From: Sinosporangium album
GTDB taxonomy: Bacteria; Actinomycetota; Actinomycetes; Streptosporangiales; Streptosporangiaceae
DNA length: 63,510 nt
Direction: 5' to 3'
Assembly: GCF_900100605.1 (NCBI RefSeq)
Contig: NZ_FNCN01000032.1
Coordinates: forward strand, 1-63,510
This document shows, one piece after another, positions 39,611-48,670 of this stretch. The translations under genes were made by a program, and so were the position numbers. Every line of letters begins with the position of its first letter. Position 1 is the stretch's first letter. The notes beneath the pieces were generated by a model that did no database searches, was not told the origin of the DNA, and was given only the letters and a program-made list of their open reading frames with translations.

Positions 39611-41401
39611 TCAGGACGGATTGAACGCGTGTGGACTGTGCAGTTTGCGGAGTTCCTTGCCGTCTCCGAGGTACATGTGCACGCCGCAGGGCAGGCACGG
39701 ATCGAAACTGCGCACGGTGCGCATGATGTCGATGCCCTTGAAGGTCTCCGGCGGGTTCTCCTCAAAGATCGGGGTGTTCTGCACCGCGTCCTCGTAGGGG
39801 CCCGGAGTGCCGTGGACGTCGCGCACGCTGGCGTTCCACGGCGTCGGCGGATACGGATGGTAGTTCGCGATCTTGCCATCCTTGATCACCATGTGGTGGG
39901 ACAGCAGCCCGCGCACGGCCTCGGTGAACCCGCAGCTGATGGCCTCATCGGGCACGGTGAACGGCTCCCAGGTCTGCGTGCGGCCGTCGTGCACCTCACG
40001 CAGCGCCTGCTCGGCGAAGTGCAGCGCGGCCGCGGCGGCATACGCCTGGAAGTAGGTGCGCGCCCGGTTGCGTTCGATGGCGTTGGAGAGCAGCTCCCCG
40101 TTGCGCACGGGAATCTTCCACTCGAAGGTCTTCTCCGGCAGCGTGGCGGTCTTGGGCAGATTGATCTGCACGCTGTGTCCCGTGGACTTGACGTAGCCGA
40201 TGTCCACCAGACCGGCCAGGGCCGTCACCCACAGGCGGGCCAGCGGACCGCCGCCGGTGTCGAGCGCCAGAAGGTTCTGGCCGTCGAACCAGCGCGGCGA
40301 CATCACCCAGGAGTACTTGTCGTTGAAGTCGCGTTTCTGCGGACGTGGAATGGTGTGCTGGTTCCACGGGTGCCGGATGTCCACCGGGTTGCCGAGCGGG
40401 TCGTGGGTGACGAACGGCTCCTGATCCGTCCAGTCCTCGTAGTAGGAGCTGCCGAGCAGGATGCGGATGCCGAGGTTGATATCGACCAGGTCCGTGGTGA
40501 TGAGCTTGCCGTCCACGATGATGCCCGGCGAGACGAACATCTTGCGTCCCCAGTCGGACATGTTCTCGTACGTGAAGTCGCAGTGCCGCGGGTCGTTGAA
40601 GGACCCCCAGCAGCCCAGCAGCACCCGCCGCTTGCCCACCTGTTCGTAGCCCGGCAGGGCCTCGTAGAAGAAGTCGAACAGGTCGTCGTGCATGGGGACG
40701 ACGCGCTTCATGAACTCGATGTAGCGCATCAGCCTGGTCATGTAGTCGGTGAAGAGCTGGACCGTGGCGACGGTGCCGACCCCGCCCGGGTAGAGCGTCG
40801 AGGGGTGGACGTGCCGGCCCTCCATGAGGCAGAACATCTCGCGCGTGGTCCGGCTCACGTTCAGGGCCTCGCGGTAGAACTCACCCTCAAGCGGGTTGAG
40901 CGAGCGCATGATGTCGGCGATGGTGCGGTAGCCGTGCTCGCCGGCGTGCGGGGCCTCGGTGCGCTCGGCGAGCGCTAGCACCCCCGGGTTGGTCTCGCGC
41001 ACCATCTTTTCGCAGTAATCGACCCCGACCAGGTTCTCCTGGAAGATGTTGTGGTCGAACATGTACTCCGCGGCCTCGCCGAGGTTGATGATCCATTCAC
41101 CGAGCTGGGGCGGGCGCACGCCGTACGCCATGTTCTGCGCGTAGACCGAGCAGGTGGCGTGGTTGTCGCCGCAGATGCCGCAGATACGGCTCGTGATGAA
41201 GTGCGCGTCGCGCGGGTCCTTGCCCCTCATGAAGATGCTGTAGCCGCGGAACACCGAGGAGGTGCTGTAGCACTCGGCGACCTCGCGGTTCTTGAAGTCG
41301 ATCTTCGCGTAGATGCCGAGGCTGCCGACGATCCGGGTGATGGGATCCCAGGCCATCTCGACGAGGTCGCGGTCTCTCTCCGGTGAGGTGGTCATGGTCA
41401 T
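39611..41401 (-). CDS. hhyL: [NiFe]-hydrogenase large subunit, actinobacterial (group 1h) type
   Basis: The 596-residue catalytic subunit. Nickel-binding cysteines are C74/C77 (SRICGICGDNHATC) and C569/C572 (DPCLPCGVH). A 21-residue tail after H575 would be cut off by the protease. The L1 and L2 motif forms and the absence of Tat or membrane features match the high-affinity, oxygen-tolerant enzymes that oxidise atmospheric H2 in streptomycetes, mycobacteria and Cupriavidus. The ATGA overlap with the small-subunit stop implies coupled translation. In related organisms the enzyme feeds electrons to the respiratory chain during starvation or sporulation. Confidence 0.95.
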   Translation of the reverse strand: MTMTTSPERDRDLVEMAWDPITRIVGSLGIYAKIDFKNREVAECYSTSSVFRGYSIFMRGKDPRDAHFITSRICGICGDNHATCSVYAQNMAYGVRPPQLGEWIINLGEAAEYMFDHNIFQENLVGVDYCEKMVRETNPGVLALAERTEAPHAGEHGYRTIADIMRSLNPLEGEFYREALNVSRTTREMFCLMEGRHVHPSTLYPGGVGTVATVQLFTDYMTRLMRYIEFMKRVVPMHDDLFDFFYEALPGYEQVGKRRVLLGCWGSFNDPRHCDFTYENMSDWGRKMFVSPGIIVDGKLITTDLVDINLGIRILLGSSYYEDWTDQEPFVTHDPLGNPVDIRHPWNQHTIPRPQKRDFNDKYSWVMSPRWFDGQNLLALDTGGGPLARLWVTALAGLVDIGYVKSTGHSVQINLPKTATLPEKTFEWKIPVRNGELLSNAIERNRARTYFQAYAAAAALHFAEQALREVHDGRTQTWEPFTVPDEAISCGFTEAVRGLLSHHMVIKDGKIANYHPYPPTPWNASVRDVHGTPGPYEDAVQNTPIFEENPPETFKGIDIMRTVRSFDPCLPCGVHMYLGDGKELRKLHSPHAFNPS

Positions 41402-42474
41402 CTCCAGGGCGCTTTGTAGCCGGTCAGCAGGGAACGGCTGCGCTGGCGCCACTTGGGCTCCTTGTCCACCGTCCGCTGGGTGATGTGGCGAAGGCCCCGG
41501 ATCACGGTGCCGTAGGCGCCGCTGATTGTTGAGGACACCGTCGCCCCGGGAGGTTCGTCCATGAAAGGCATGAACTTGTCGGGGAAGCCGGGCATCGTGC
41601 AGGCGATACAGATGCCGCCGACGTTGGGACAGCCGCCGATGCCGTTGATCCAGCCGCGTTTGGGCACGTTGCACCGCACCACGGGACCCCAGCAGCCGAT
41701 CTTGACCAGGCACTCGGGCCGGCCGTACTCCATCGTGAACTGGCCCTGCTCGTAGTAGCCCGCCCGGTCGCACCCCTCATGGACGGTCATGCCGAACAAC
41801 CACTGCGGGCGCAGCGCCTCGTCCAGCGGGATCATCGGGGCCTGCCCGGCGACCTGGTAGAGCAGGTACAGGATTGTTTCAGAGAGGTTGTCCGGATGAA
41901 CGGGACATCCGGGCACGTTGACGATGGGCAGTCCGGCCTTCGACTTCCAGTCCCACCCGAGGTAGTCCGCGACCCCCATCGCGCCCGTGGGATTGCCGGA
42001 CATGGCGTGAATGCCGCCGTAGGTCGCGCAGGTGCCTGCGGCCAGTACGGCGGTGGCCTTGGGCGCCAGCCGATCGAGCCACTCGCTGGTGGTCATGGGT
42101 TGACCGGTCTCGGGATTGTTGCCGAATCCGCACCAGTAGCCCTCCTGCTTGATGGACTCGTTAGGGATCGACCCCTCGATGACCAGGACGAAAGGCTCAA
42201 GCTCCCCCCGGTCGGCCTTGTAGAACCACTCGATGAAAGTGTCGGCGCCGCCCATCGGCCCGCACTCGAAGTCGATCAGCGGCCAGTGCACCTGGATCTT
42301 GGGCAGGCCCGGGAGCGCGCCGAGGACGATCTCCTCGATGCTCGGCTGGGTGGCCGCCGTGAGCGAGACGGAGTCACCGTCACAGCTCAGCCCCGCGTTT
42401 ATCCACAGGATGTGGACAACCGGCTCGTCCCTCATCTGTTCGGTCGCGGCCGTGGACTCGGTCGGAGTTGTCAT
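41398..42474 (-). CDS. hhyS: [NiFe]-hydrogenase small subunit, actinobacterial (group 1h) type
   Basis: A 358-residue Fe-S subunit. The proximal-cluster region reads NAGLSCDGDS (C31, D32), where classic enzymes have a further Cys; actinobacterial-type enzymes use three Cys and one Asp there. Further cluster Cys lie in AGTCATYGGI, VPGCPVHPDN, VHEGCDRAGYY, KIGCWGPVVRCNVP and GGCPNVGGICIACTMPGF. There is no Tat signal, so the enzyme is cytoplasmic or peripheral. GAGGAGG lies before the ATG. The 57 bases upstream contain short GCTCACTGG and GCTCACGGGT direct repeats. Confidence 0.95.
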   Translation of the reverse strand: MTTPTESTAATEQMRDEPVVHILWINAGLSCDGDSVSLTAATQPSIEEIVLGALPGLPKIQVHWPLIDFECGPMGGADTFIEWFYKADRGELEPFVLVIEGSIPNESIKQEGYWCGFGNNPETGQPMTTSEWLDRLAPKATAVLAAGTCATYGGIHAMSGNPTGAMGVADYLGWDWKSKAGLPIVNVPGCPVHPDNLSETILYLLYQVAGQAPMIPLDEALRPQWLFGMTVHEGCDRAGYYEQGQFTMEYGRPECLVKIGCWGPVVRCNVPKRGWINGIGGCPNVGGICIACTMPGFPDKFMPFMDEPPGATVSSTISGAYGTVIRGLRHITQRTVDKEPKWRQRSRSLLTGYKAPWR

Positions 42475-42531
42475 GCCGCCTCCTCACTGGTGGTCGCTGG
42501 TGCTCACTGGGCTCACTGGGCTCAGAAGTGC

Positions 42532-43248
42532 TCACGGGTGCTCACGGGTGCGGGTGGCCGCAGGGCTGCCCGGCGCCGTGGATCTGCGGGGCCGCGCCCC
42601 GAGGGCGTGCTGGGTGAGTGCCCACAGCACGTGGTAGACCGTCGTCTGGGCCTCCTGGATCCGGTGGACGGACGTCGACGGGATCACGAAAAGATGGTCG
42701 AGTTCCGGAAGTTCGGCGAGCCTGCCTCCCTGGTAGCCGGCGAGGGCGACCGTCAGCATGCCGCGCCGGGCCGCCTCCTCGAACGCCTTGACCACATTGG
42801 CCGACCCGCCGCTGGTCGACAGGCCGAACGCGATGTCACCCGCTCCGCCGAGCGCCGCCACCTGCCTGGCGAAGACCACATCGAAGCCGACGTCGTTCGA
42901 CAGCGCGGTGACCACAGCGACATCGCTGGTGAGGCAGAGCGCCGCGAGCGGCCGGCCCTGCGCGGGGGCCGAGAAGGCGGTGGCGACCTCCTGGGCGTCG
43001 GTGCTGCTGCCGCCGTTGCCGAACGTGAACAGCCGTCCCCCCGCCGCGAACCGCTCCGCCATGGCCGCCGCACACGCCGCCACCGCCCCGGCCATGGACT
43101 CGCCGACGGTACGGCGCAGCCGTACGATCTCGTGGGCCTTCTCGACGGTGGACCGGCTCACCTCGGCCAGCACCTCGGAAAGCTCGGCCGGGCCCGCGTA
43201 GAGGAACGGGTAGAGGCCCCGCACCCCGGCCGACTCCCTCTCGCTCAT
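42532..43248 (-). CDS. SIS-domain protein (GmhA-like) of the hydrogenase locus, second copy
   Basis: A 238-residue SIS (sugar isomerase) domain protein like sedoheptulose-7-phosphate isomerase. The phosphate-binding motif is LFTFGNGGSSTDAQEVA, with LSTSGGSANVVKAFEEA and the C-terminal helix IQEAQTTVYHVLWALTQHAL. Pairs of such genes accompany group 1h hydrogenases in actinobacteria, but their job there is unknown. TTG at 43254 overlaps the preceding stop (TTGA) and is an alternative start to the ATG at 43248. It is paralogous to the SIS gene at 43466. Confidence 0.85.
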   Translation of the reverse strand: MSERESAGVRGLYPFLYAGPAELSEVLAEVSRSTVEKAHEIVRLRRTVGESMAGAVAACAAAMAERFAAGGRLFTFGNGGSSTDAQEVATAFSAPAQGRPLAALCLTSDVAVVTALSNDVGFDVVFARQVAALGGAGDIAFGLSTSGGSANVVKAFEEAARRGMLTVALAGYQGGRLAELPELDHLFVIPSTSVHRIQEAQTTVYHVLWALTQHALGARPRRSTAPGSPAATRTREHP

Positions 43249-43250
43249 GG

Positions 43251-43466
43251 TCAAGTCCGCCCTTCGGTGAGTACGGCGATGGCCTCCTTGGCGTGCACGA
43301 GCACCGTGGCGCCCACCTGGGCGGACACGAGCGCCACGCTCACCACTTCGGACCGCCCGGGCGCGACCTCGACGAGCGCGAGATCGTCGGGGAGGGCCTC
43401 GACGATGACCACCTGGACGGCCTCGTCGGAGCAGGTGACGCAGTGGCCGGAGGAACAGCCGCCCAT
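43251..43466 (-). CDS. Second HypC/HupF-family protein
   Basis: A 71-residue HypC-like chaperone. The N-terminus has three cysteines (GGCSSGHCVTCSDEA) in place of the usual Met-Cys, then the barrel (VEALPDDLALVEVAPG, VGATVLVHAKEAIAVL). It differs from the main HypC at 34774 and is encoded between the two SIS genes, one base of overlap with each neighbour's codons on the upstream side. It may serve a special step of this hydrogenase rather than general cyanide delivery. Confidence 0.82.
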   Translation of the reverse strand: MGGCSSGHCVTCSDEAVQVVIVEALPDDLALVEVAPGRSEVVSVALVSAQVGATVLVHAKEAIAVLTEGRT

Positions 43467-44089
43467 CAACGGATCACCTCCGGCCCCAGCAGAGCGGGTT
43501 GTTCCAGGAAGACATGGCACAGTTCCCAGAGAAGGTGATAGATCGTCACATGGATCTCTTTGACCACGGCGGGGTCGCTCGACTGGGCGATCAGCGAGTG
43601 GGCCACGGCCGGGCTTTCGGCGATCATGCCGCCGTACGACCCCGTCAGTGCCACCGTGAGCAGGCCGAACTCGCCCGCCACCTCCAACCCGCGCAGCACG
43701 TCGGCGCACTGGCCGTCGGGTGAGATGCCCAGGGCGATGTCGTCGGGGCCGGCCCACTGGCTCACCTGGTAGGCGAAGACCTCGTCGTAGCCCTCCCGGG
43801 CCGCCACCCCCGTGATCGACGCGGGGTCGTTACTGACCGCCATCGCGGGCAGCGCCCGCTTCCCGATGATCACCGGATGCATGAACTCGACCGCGATATG
43901 TGCCGCGTCCGTCCCGGACTGCCCGTTACCGAATGTAATCAGCTTTCCGCCTCGATGAAACCGGGAGGCCATGTCCAGGCACGCGTGGGCCACCTTGTCG
44001 GCGTCGGCGGCAAGGGCGTTACCGGCCCTTTCGCGTCGCGCGAAGGCTTCGATCGCGGCCGACTCCATGGTTTCCATGGGGACAGACAT
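43466..44089 (-). CDS. SIS-domain protein of the hydrogenase locus, first copy
   Basis: A 207-residue SIS protein with ITFGNGQSGTDAAHIAVEFMHP, ALGISPDGQCADVLRGLEVA and IHVTIYHLLWELCHVFLEQ. It is paralogous to the copy two genes downstream and may form a heteromer with it. First gene of the fifteen-gene minus-strand hydrogenase operon; its promoter lies in the 135-base gap to hypF. Role in hydrogenase formation unknown. Confidence 0.85.
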   Translation of the reverse strand: MSVPMETMESAAIEAFARRERAGNALAADADKVAHACLDMASRFHRGGKLITFGNGQSGTDAAHIAVEFMHPVIIGKRALPAMAVSNDPASITGVAAREGYDEVFAYQVSQWAGPDDIALGISPDGQCADVLRGLEVAGEFGLLTVALTGSYGGMIAESPAVAHSLIAQSSDPAVVKEIHVTIYHLLWELCHVFLEQPALLGPEVIR

Positions 44090-44090
44090 A

Positions 44091-44162
44091 GTGGCACTCC
44101 ATTACTAAGCGTATTCGCAACGCTATGCCGGGCCTTCTAGACACCGACACCCTTAGTGCCAC
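44091..44162. promoter_or_regulatory. Divergent hydrogenase promoter region with inverted repeat
   Basis: GTGGCACT (44091-44098) is mirrored perfectly by AGTGCCAC (44155-44162), 56 bases apart. Between them, AGCGT-N7-ACGCT forms a small palindrome near 44108. The region drives hypF to the right and the hydrogenase operon to the left, so these are candidate operators for joint control. Confidence 0.4.
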
Positions 44163-44224
44163 AACCACGGGTAAAGCCTTGATGCGATCCGGACAACGGT
44201 CCTGAGCCGGGGAACGCTCACAAC

Positions 44225-46711
44225 GTGACCGTAGAAAGGGCCCGGCTTCTGATCAGGGTCGAGGGAATCGTGCAGGGCGTAGGGTTCCGCCCCCACGTGT
44301 ACACCCTCGCCCACCGGCTTGACCTGGCCGGATGGGTCGGCAATGACAGTGCGGGAGTGTTCATCGAGGTGGAGGGGCTTTCGGCGGACCTGGCCCTGTT
44401 CCTCGGGGATTTGAGGGGTGACGCGCCGCCGCTGGCCGTCATTCAGAACATCGCCACGAGCCCGCTGCCCATCACCGGCGATAAAGGGTTCTACATTGCG
44501 GACAGCGTTCGTGGGGGGATGGCGGATGTTCATGATGTTGAGGGGGCTGGAGCAGCCGGTGCGTTGATTCCCCCGGATGTGGCGACATGTGATGACTGCC
44601 TGGCTGAACTGTTCGACCCCGCCGACCGTCGCTACCGCTATCCGTTTACCAATTGTGTGAACTGCGGTCCAAGATTCACCATTATCACCGGCGTTCCCTA
44701 TGATCGCCCCGCCACGACCATGGTCGCGTTTCCCCTGTGCGTGGAATGCGAGCGTGAATACCGCGACCCCGCCGACCGGCGCTTCCATGCCCAGCCCACC
44801 TGCTGCCCGCGCTGCGGCCCCACGCTCTCCTACCTCGACTCGCTCGAAGGCTCATGCGAAGGCCCACTCGAAAAGCGTGGAACGGGACTCGGGCTCGGGC
44901 TCGGACTCGGACAGGTCGTCGCCGGGGAGGCCGCGTTGCGCGGGGACGCTGCGTTGCGCGGGGACGCCGCGTTGGGCGGGGCCGTCGCGGCGCTGCGGGC
45001 CGGGCGCATCGTGGCGGTCAAAGGCATCGGGGGCTACCACCTGGCCGTCCAAGCCGACGACGAGCACGCGGTACGGCGCCTGCGGGAACGCAAACACCGC
45101 GACGCCAAACCGTTCGCCGTCATGGTGCCCGACCTCGCGACCGCACAGGCGCTCTGCGTGCTCGACCCCGCGGCCGAGCGGGTGCTGGCCGGGAAGCGGC
45201 GGCCCATCGTCCTGGCGCCCCGCCGTACCGGACCCGGGGCGGGAGAGATCGCCGAGGCGGTCGCGCCGGGGGCCGCGGAACTCGGCCTGATGCTGCCGTA
45301 TTCGCCGCTGCACCACCTGCTGCTGCGGGAATCCGGGCCCATCGTGCTGACCAGCGGCAACGTCTCCGACGAGCCCATCGTCCACCGGGACGGCGACGCC
45401 GTGGCGCGGCTCGCGTCCGTGGCCGACGGGATCCTCACCCACGACCGGCCCATCCACATCCGCGCCGACGACTCCGTCGTGAGGGTCGTAGCCGGGCGTG
45501 AAACGTCGCTGCGCCGCTCGCGGGGCTACGCCCCCGAGCCGATCACCCTGGGGCGGCGGGCCCGCCGCCCCATCCTGGCCTGCGGGGCCGAGCTGAAAAG
45601 CACATTCTGCCTGGCCCGGGGCGACCGCGCGTTCCTCTCCCACCACATCGGCGACCTGGAGAACTACGAGACCCTACGGTCGTACATCGAGTCCGTCGAC
45701 CACATGAGCCGCCTGCTCGGCATCGCCCCCGAGCTCGTAGCCCACGACCTGCACCCCGAATACCTGTCGACGAAATACGCCGTCGACCTTCCCGGCGTCG
45801 AACTCGTCGGCGTCCAGCACCACCACGCGCACATCGCCTCCTGCCTCGCCGACAACCGCGAGACGGGACCGGTGATCGGCGTGGCCTTCGACGGCCTCGG
45901 CTACGGCACCGACGGCACCCTGTGGGGCGGCGAACTGCTCCTCGCCGACCTCGCCGGATTCACCCGCGCCGGATCGCTCGCCCCCGTGCCCCTGCCCGGC
46001 GGCACCGCCGCCGTCAAACAGCCCTGGCGCATGGCCGCTTCCCACCTCGCGGCGCTCTCACCCCCAGCCGGCCTCCCCGCCGACTTCACCGCCGACCTCC
46101 CGGTGCGGACCCGCAACCGCGACATGTGGGAACAGGTCCTCGCGGTGGCCGACTCCACCGTGGGCGCGCCGCCGACCTCCAGCGTGGGCCGCCTGTTCGA
46201 CGCCGTCGCCGCCCTTCTCGACCTGTACGACGTCGTCACCTACGAAGGCCAAGCCGCCATAGCCCTCGAACAGCTCGCCGACCGGGCGGAACGGTTGGCC
46301 TATCCCGCCAAAATCGTGCGCGCTGAACTCCCACTGCCTCCCGCCGCCGCGGCACCCCGGCGGGGGCCCGACTACGCCGGCCCGTTCCTCCTGCTCCAAG
46401 GCGGCGACCTCGTCCGCGCCGTCGTCCAAGACAGACGCGCCGGCACCCCGGCCCCCGCCGTGGCCGCCCGCTTCCACAACGGCCTCGCCGCGCTCACCGT
46501 CGCCGCATGCCTCCGGCTCCACGAACGCACCAGCCTCGATACCGTCGCCCTATCAGGTGGAGTGTTCCAAAACCTCCTACTCCTCAGCCGCGTCACCCGC
46601 AGCCTGCGCGATCACGGCCTCCGCGTCCTCACCCACCACCGCATCCCCCCCAACGACGGCGGCATCAGCATCGGCCAAGCCGCCATCGCCGCAGCCCGCG
46701 ACACCCGGTGA
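44225..46711 (+). CDS. hypF: Carbamoyltransferase HypF
   Basis: An 828-residue HypF, which makes the carbamoyl group for the cyanide ligands. Domains in order: acylphosphatase (~1-95, LIRVEGIVQGVGFRPHVYTL); two zinc fingers (CDDCLAELFDP with CVNCGPRF, CVECEREYRDP with CCPRCGP); YrdC-like domain (~255-440, RAGRIVAVKGIGGYHLA); Kae1-like domain (~450-820, VGVQHHHAHIAS, VIGVAFDGLGYGTDGT, ALSGGVFQN). A low-complexity insert of ~45 residues (GLGLGLG, then repeated LRGDAA) separates the zinc fingers from the YrdC domain. GTG start. Divergent from the other hydrogenase genes. Confidence 0.95.
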   Translation: MTVERARLLIRVEGIVQGVGFRPHVYTLAHRLDLAGWVGNDSAGVFIEVEGLSADLALFLGDLRGDAPPLAVIQNIATSPLPITGDKGFYIADSVRGGMADVHDVEGAGAAGALIPPDVATCDDCLAELFDPADRRYRYPFTNCVNCGPRFTIITGVPYDRPATTMVAFPLCVECEREYRDPADRRFHAQPTCCPRCGPTLSYLDSLEGSCEGPLEKRGTGLGLGLGLGQVVAGEAALRGDAALRGDAALGGAVAALRAGRIVAVKGIGGYHLAVQADDEHAVRRLRERKHRDAKPFAVMVPDLATAQALCVLDPAAERVLAGKRRPIVLAPRRTGPGAGEIAEAVAPGAAELGLMLPYSPLHHLLLRESGPIVLTSGNVSDEPIVHRDGDAVARLASVADGILTHDRPIHIRADDSVVRVVAGRETSLRRSRGYAPEPITLGRRARRPILACGAELKSTFCLARGDRAFLSHHIGDLENYETLRSYIESVDHMSRLLGIAPELVAHDLHPEYLSTKYAVDLPGVELVGVQHHHAHIASCLADNRETGPVIGVAFDGLGYGTDGTLWGGELLLADLAGFTRAGSLAPVPLPGGTAAVKQPWRMAASHLAALSPPAGLPADFTADLPVRTRNRDMWEQVLAVADSTVGAPPTSSVGRLFDAVAALLDLYDVVTYEGQAAIALEQLADRAERLAYPAKIVRAELPLPPAAAAPRRGPDYAGPFLLLQGGDLVRAVVQDRRAGTPAPAVAARFHNGLAALTVAACLRLHERTSLDTVALSGGVFQNLLLLSRVTRSLRDHGLRVLTHHRIPPNDGGISIGQAAIAAARDTR
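44933..44986 (+). repeat. Three 18-bp in-frame repeats in hypF
   Basis: GCGTTGCGCGGGGACGCT at 44933, a one-base variant at 44951 and a diverged third copy at 44969 encode ALRGDA-type repeats in the HypF inter-domain linker. A preceding GGGCTC repeat encodes GLGLGLG. Confidence 0.85.
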
Positions 46712-46787
46712 AACCGGCCCTGTGGCCGGGATGTCTCCTCCCGGATCGTGGAGGCAGGCGGATCTGTGGCCAGGGTTCAGGTCCGGC

Positions 46788-46815
46788 CCGGCCTCCGGGG
46801 GGTTGCGGAGGCCGG
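46788..46815. terminator. Bidirectional hairpin between hypF and lipase gene
   Basis: CCGGCCTCC and GGAGGCCGG form a perfect 9-bp stem with a 10-base loop, between two convergent genes. It probably terminates both. Confidence 0.7.
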
Positions 46816-46830
46816 ATGGGAAGGCCGGGG

Positions 46831-47865
46831 TCAGTGCGGTGAGGTCCGGGGCGGTAGCCGTACGTCGAGGTTGAGCCTGCTGAGGAGCGGGAGGACGGGG
46901 CGGCAGAGCGGGGGGTGGGCGTCTGCGGGGTTGAGATGGTTGCGGGTGATCTGGATGGCGATCGGGTCGTAGGTGATGCCCACGTGGTCGGTCATGTCCA
47001 GGGCGCAGACGTCCTGCAGCACGATGTTGGTCACCTTCGCCCCGGGGCCGGGGCTGAGGAACTGGTTGGTGTACGGCGTGACCACCATGTCGTGCCTTGT
47101 GATGATCGTGATGTATTCGACCCCGGCCACGGTGTCGCCGCCCTCGTCGAGGGCCCTGTTGAACTCCGAGCCCGCGACCATCTGCTGTCCCGAGTCGCCG
47201 ATCTTCAACCCGGGCAGGCCCAGGGAGGAGATCAGCCTCGCCAGCACGCTGAGCCCGGACAGGGTGGTGCCGTGGTTGGCCGGGGCCAGCCCGATGAGCT
47301 TGCGCACTTTGGCTCCGCCGCCGAGGAATTTCAGATACCAGCGCGGCATGGGCCCTCCGCCCTGGGAATGCCCGACGAGGTCCACTTTGGAGGCGCCCGT
47401 CGCGGACAGCACCCTGTCGACGAAGACGGACAGCTCCTTGGCGGAGTCGGGGATGGGGCCGGTCGCCTTGGGCACGGCCCCGGCGGGCCCGCCGTAGTTG
47501 ACGGCGAACACGCAGAGCCCGTCGCGTTTCAAGGCGGGCGACAGCTCGTTCCACACGTTGAACGCGTTGGCCCACGTGCCGTGGATCAACACCACGGGCA
47601 CGGGAAAGCGGGCACTCGGCCTGCAGGTCCAGTCGTTGGCGCCCGGCGGCGGCGCGTCGGGCGTCAGCAGGGAGGCGGTGAACGCGGCGGGGAACGTGGT
47701 CAGCCCGTCGGGCACGGGGTCGACGGGCACGGGGGCGGCCGGTACGGGGCCGGCGGGTACGGCGGCGGGTACGGGGCCGGCGGGTACGGGGCCGGCGGGT
47801 ACGGCGGCAGCCGTACCGGTGAGTACGGCGGCCACGGCGAGCCCGCAGAGCGGGAGAACGCGCAT
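46831..47865 (-). CDS. Secreted triacylglycerol lipase-like hydrolase
   Basis: A 344-residue alpha/beta hydrolase with a signal peptide (LPLCGLAVAAVLTGTAAA). A Val-Pro-Ala-Gly-Pro repeat (~22-50) follows, then the lipase core: oxyanion region PVVLIHGTWANAFNVW, nucleophile Ser in DLVGHSQGGGPM, and a late His in DHVGITYD. It resembles secreted actinobacterial lipases (lipase class 2/EstA-like) acting on lipids outside the cell. The ATG has GAGGAG eight bases upstream and follows the nuclease gene stop by one base, so they form an operon. Confidence 0.88.
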   Translation of the reverse strand: MRVLPLCGLAVAAVLTGTAAAVPAGPVPAGPVPAAVPAGPVPAAPVPVDPVPDGLTTFPAAFTASLLTPDAPPPGANDWTCRPSARFPVPVVLIHGTWANAFNVWNELSPALKRDGLCVFAVNYGGPAGAVPKATGPIPDSAKELSVFVDRVLSATGASKVDLVGHSQGGGPMPRWYLKFLGGGAKVRKLIGLAPANHGTTLSGLSVLARLISSLGLPGLKIGDSGQQMVAGSEFNRALDEGGDTVAGVEYITIITRHDMVVTPYTNQFLSPGPGAKVTNIVLQDVCALDMTDHVGITYDPIAIQITRNHLNPADAHPPLCRPVLPLLSRLNLDVRLPPRTSPH

Positions 47866-47866
47866 G

Positions 47867-48496
47867 TCAGCAGCTCCTCAGTGCGGCTTCGAGCGCGCTC
47901 TTCTCCGCGGGGTCGACGGAGAGCCCCCAGCGGGATTTCACATCGATCCACGAGCGGGCGTACGCGCAGTGGAAGGTCGCGAGCGGCGGCATCCACACGC
48001 CGGGGTCCTTGTCGCCTTTGCCCTGGTTGACGTTGTCGGTGACGGCCCAGAGCTGCGACGAGCCGAGGTCGTTGGCGAACTGCTGCCGCCGGGCCGTAGT
48101 CCACTGGTCGGCACCGGATTTCCACGCCTCCGACAGCGGGACCATGTGGTCGATGTCGATGTCCGACGCCTTGGTCCACGTGGCCCCGTCGTAGGGGCTG
48201 TACCAGGTGCCGTTGATCGCGCGGCAGCTCGCGTCGGTGACGATGTCGATGGCGTCGCGCCGGAGCACCGCCTCGCGGGTGTCGCAACTCGCCCCGGCCG
48301 GGCTCCAATGGGGGAAGAGGTCGCGTGAGTACCCGGTCGTGGGCGAGGGCGGGCGTACGGCGAGAGCCGCGAGTTGGACGCGTGCCGTCTGCGGGTCGGG
48401 AGGCGGGGCCGGGGCGCCCGCGGACGGGCCGGCAAAGGTGGCGAGAGCGGTGGGAAGTGCCGCGAGAGCTGCGAAGATCGTCATGCCGCCGGACAT
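47867..48496 (-). CDS. Secreted HNH-type nuclease (DUF1524/GmrSD-like)
   Basis: A 209-residue protein with an N-terminal signal peptide (MTIFAALAALPTALATFAGPSAGA). The nuclease motif is DIDIDHMVPLSEAWKSGA, followed by FANDLGSSQLWAVTDNVNQGKGDKDP and the closing CAYARSWIDVKSRWGLSV. This is the HNH_5/DUF1524 type found in many secreted actinobacterial nucleases, probably for scavenging nucleic acid. An ATG four codons later (48484) is an alternative start. It is first of a two-gene unit with the lipase. Confidence 0.88.
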   Translation of the reverse strand: MSGGMTIFAALAALPTALATFAGPSAGAPAPPPDPQTARVQLAALAVRPPSPTTGYSRDLFPHWSPAGASCDTREAVLRRDAIDIVTDASCRAINGTWYSPYDGATWTKASDIDIDHMVPLSEAWKSGADQWTTARRQQFANDLGSSQLWAVTDNVNQGKGDKDPGVWMPPLATFHCAYARSWIDVKSRWGLSVDPAEKSALEAALRSC

Positions 48497-48670
48497 TAAC
48501 GATCATGGGCGAGTGGACACTCGTGTGCTCACAAGGAGTTGGTAAGCCATGTCAGTAAAATGGCGCGTGGCTGAACGATCGGCGTACGCGAGGTTACGGT
48601 TCCCTGTAACTGTTGAGTTTCTTTACAGTTTCGCGATACCTTATCTACCGATAACGGGGGCTCACTGACC

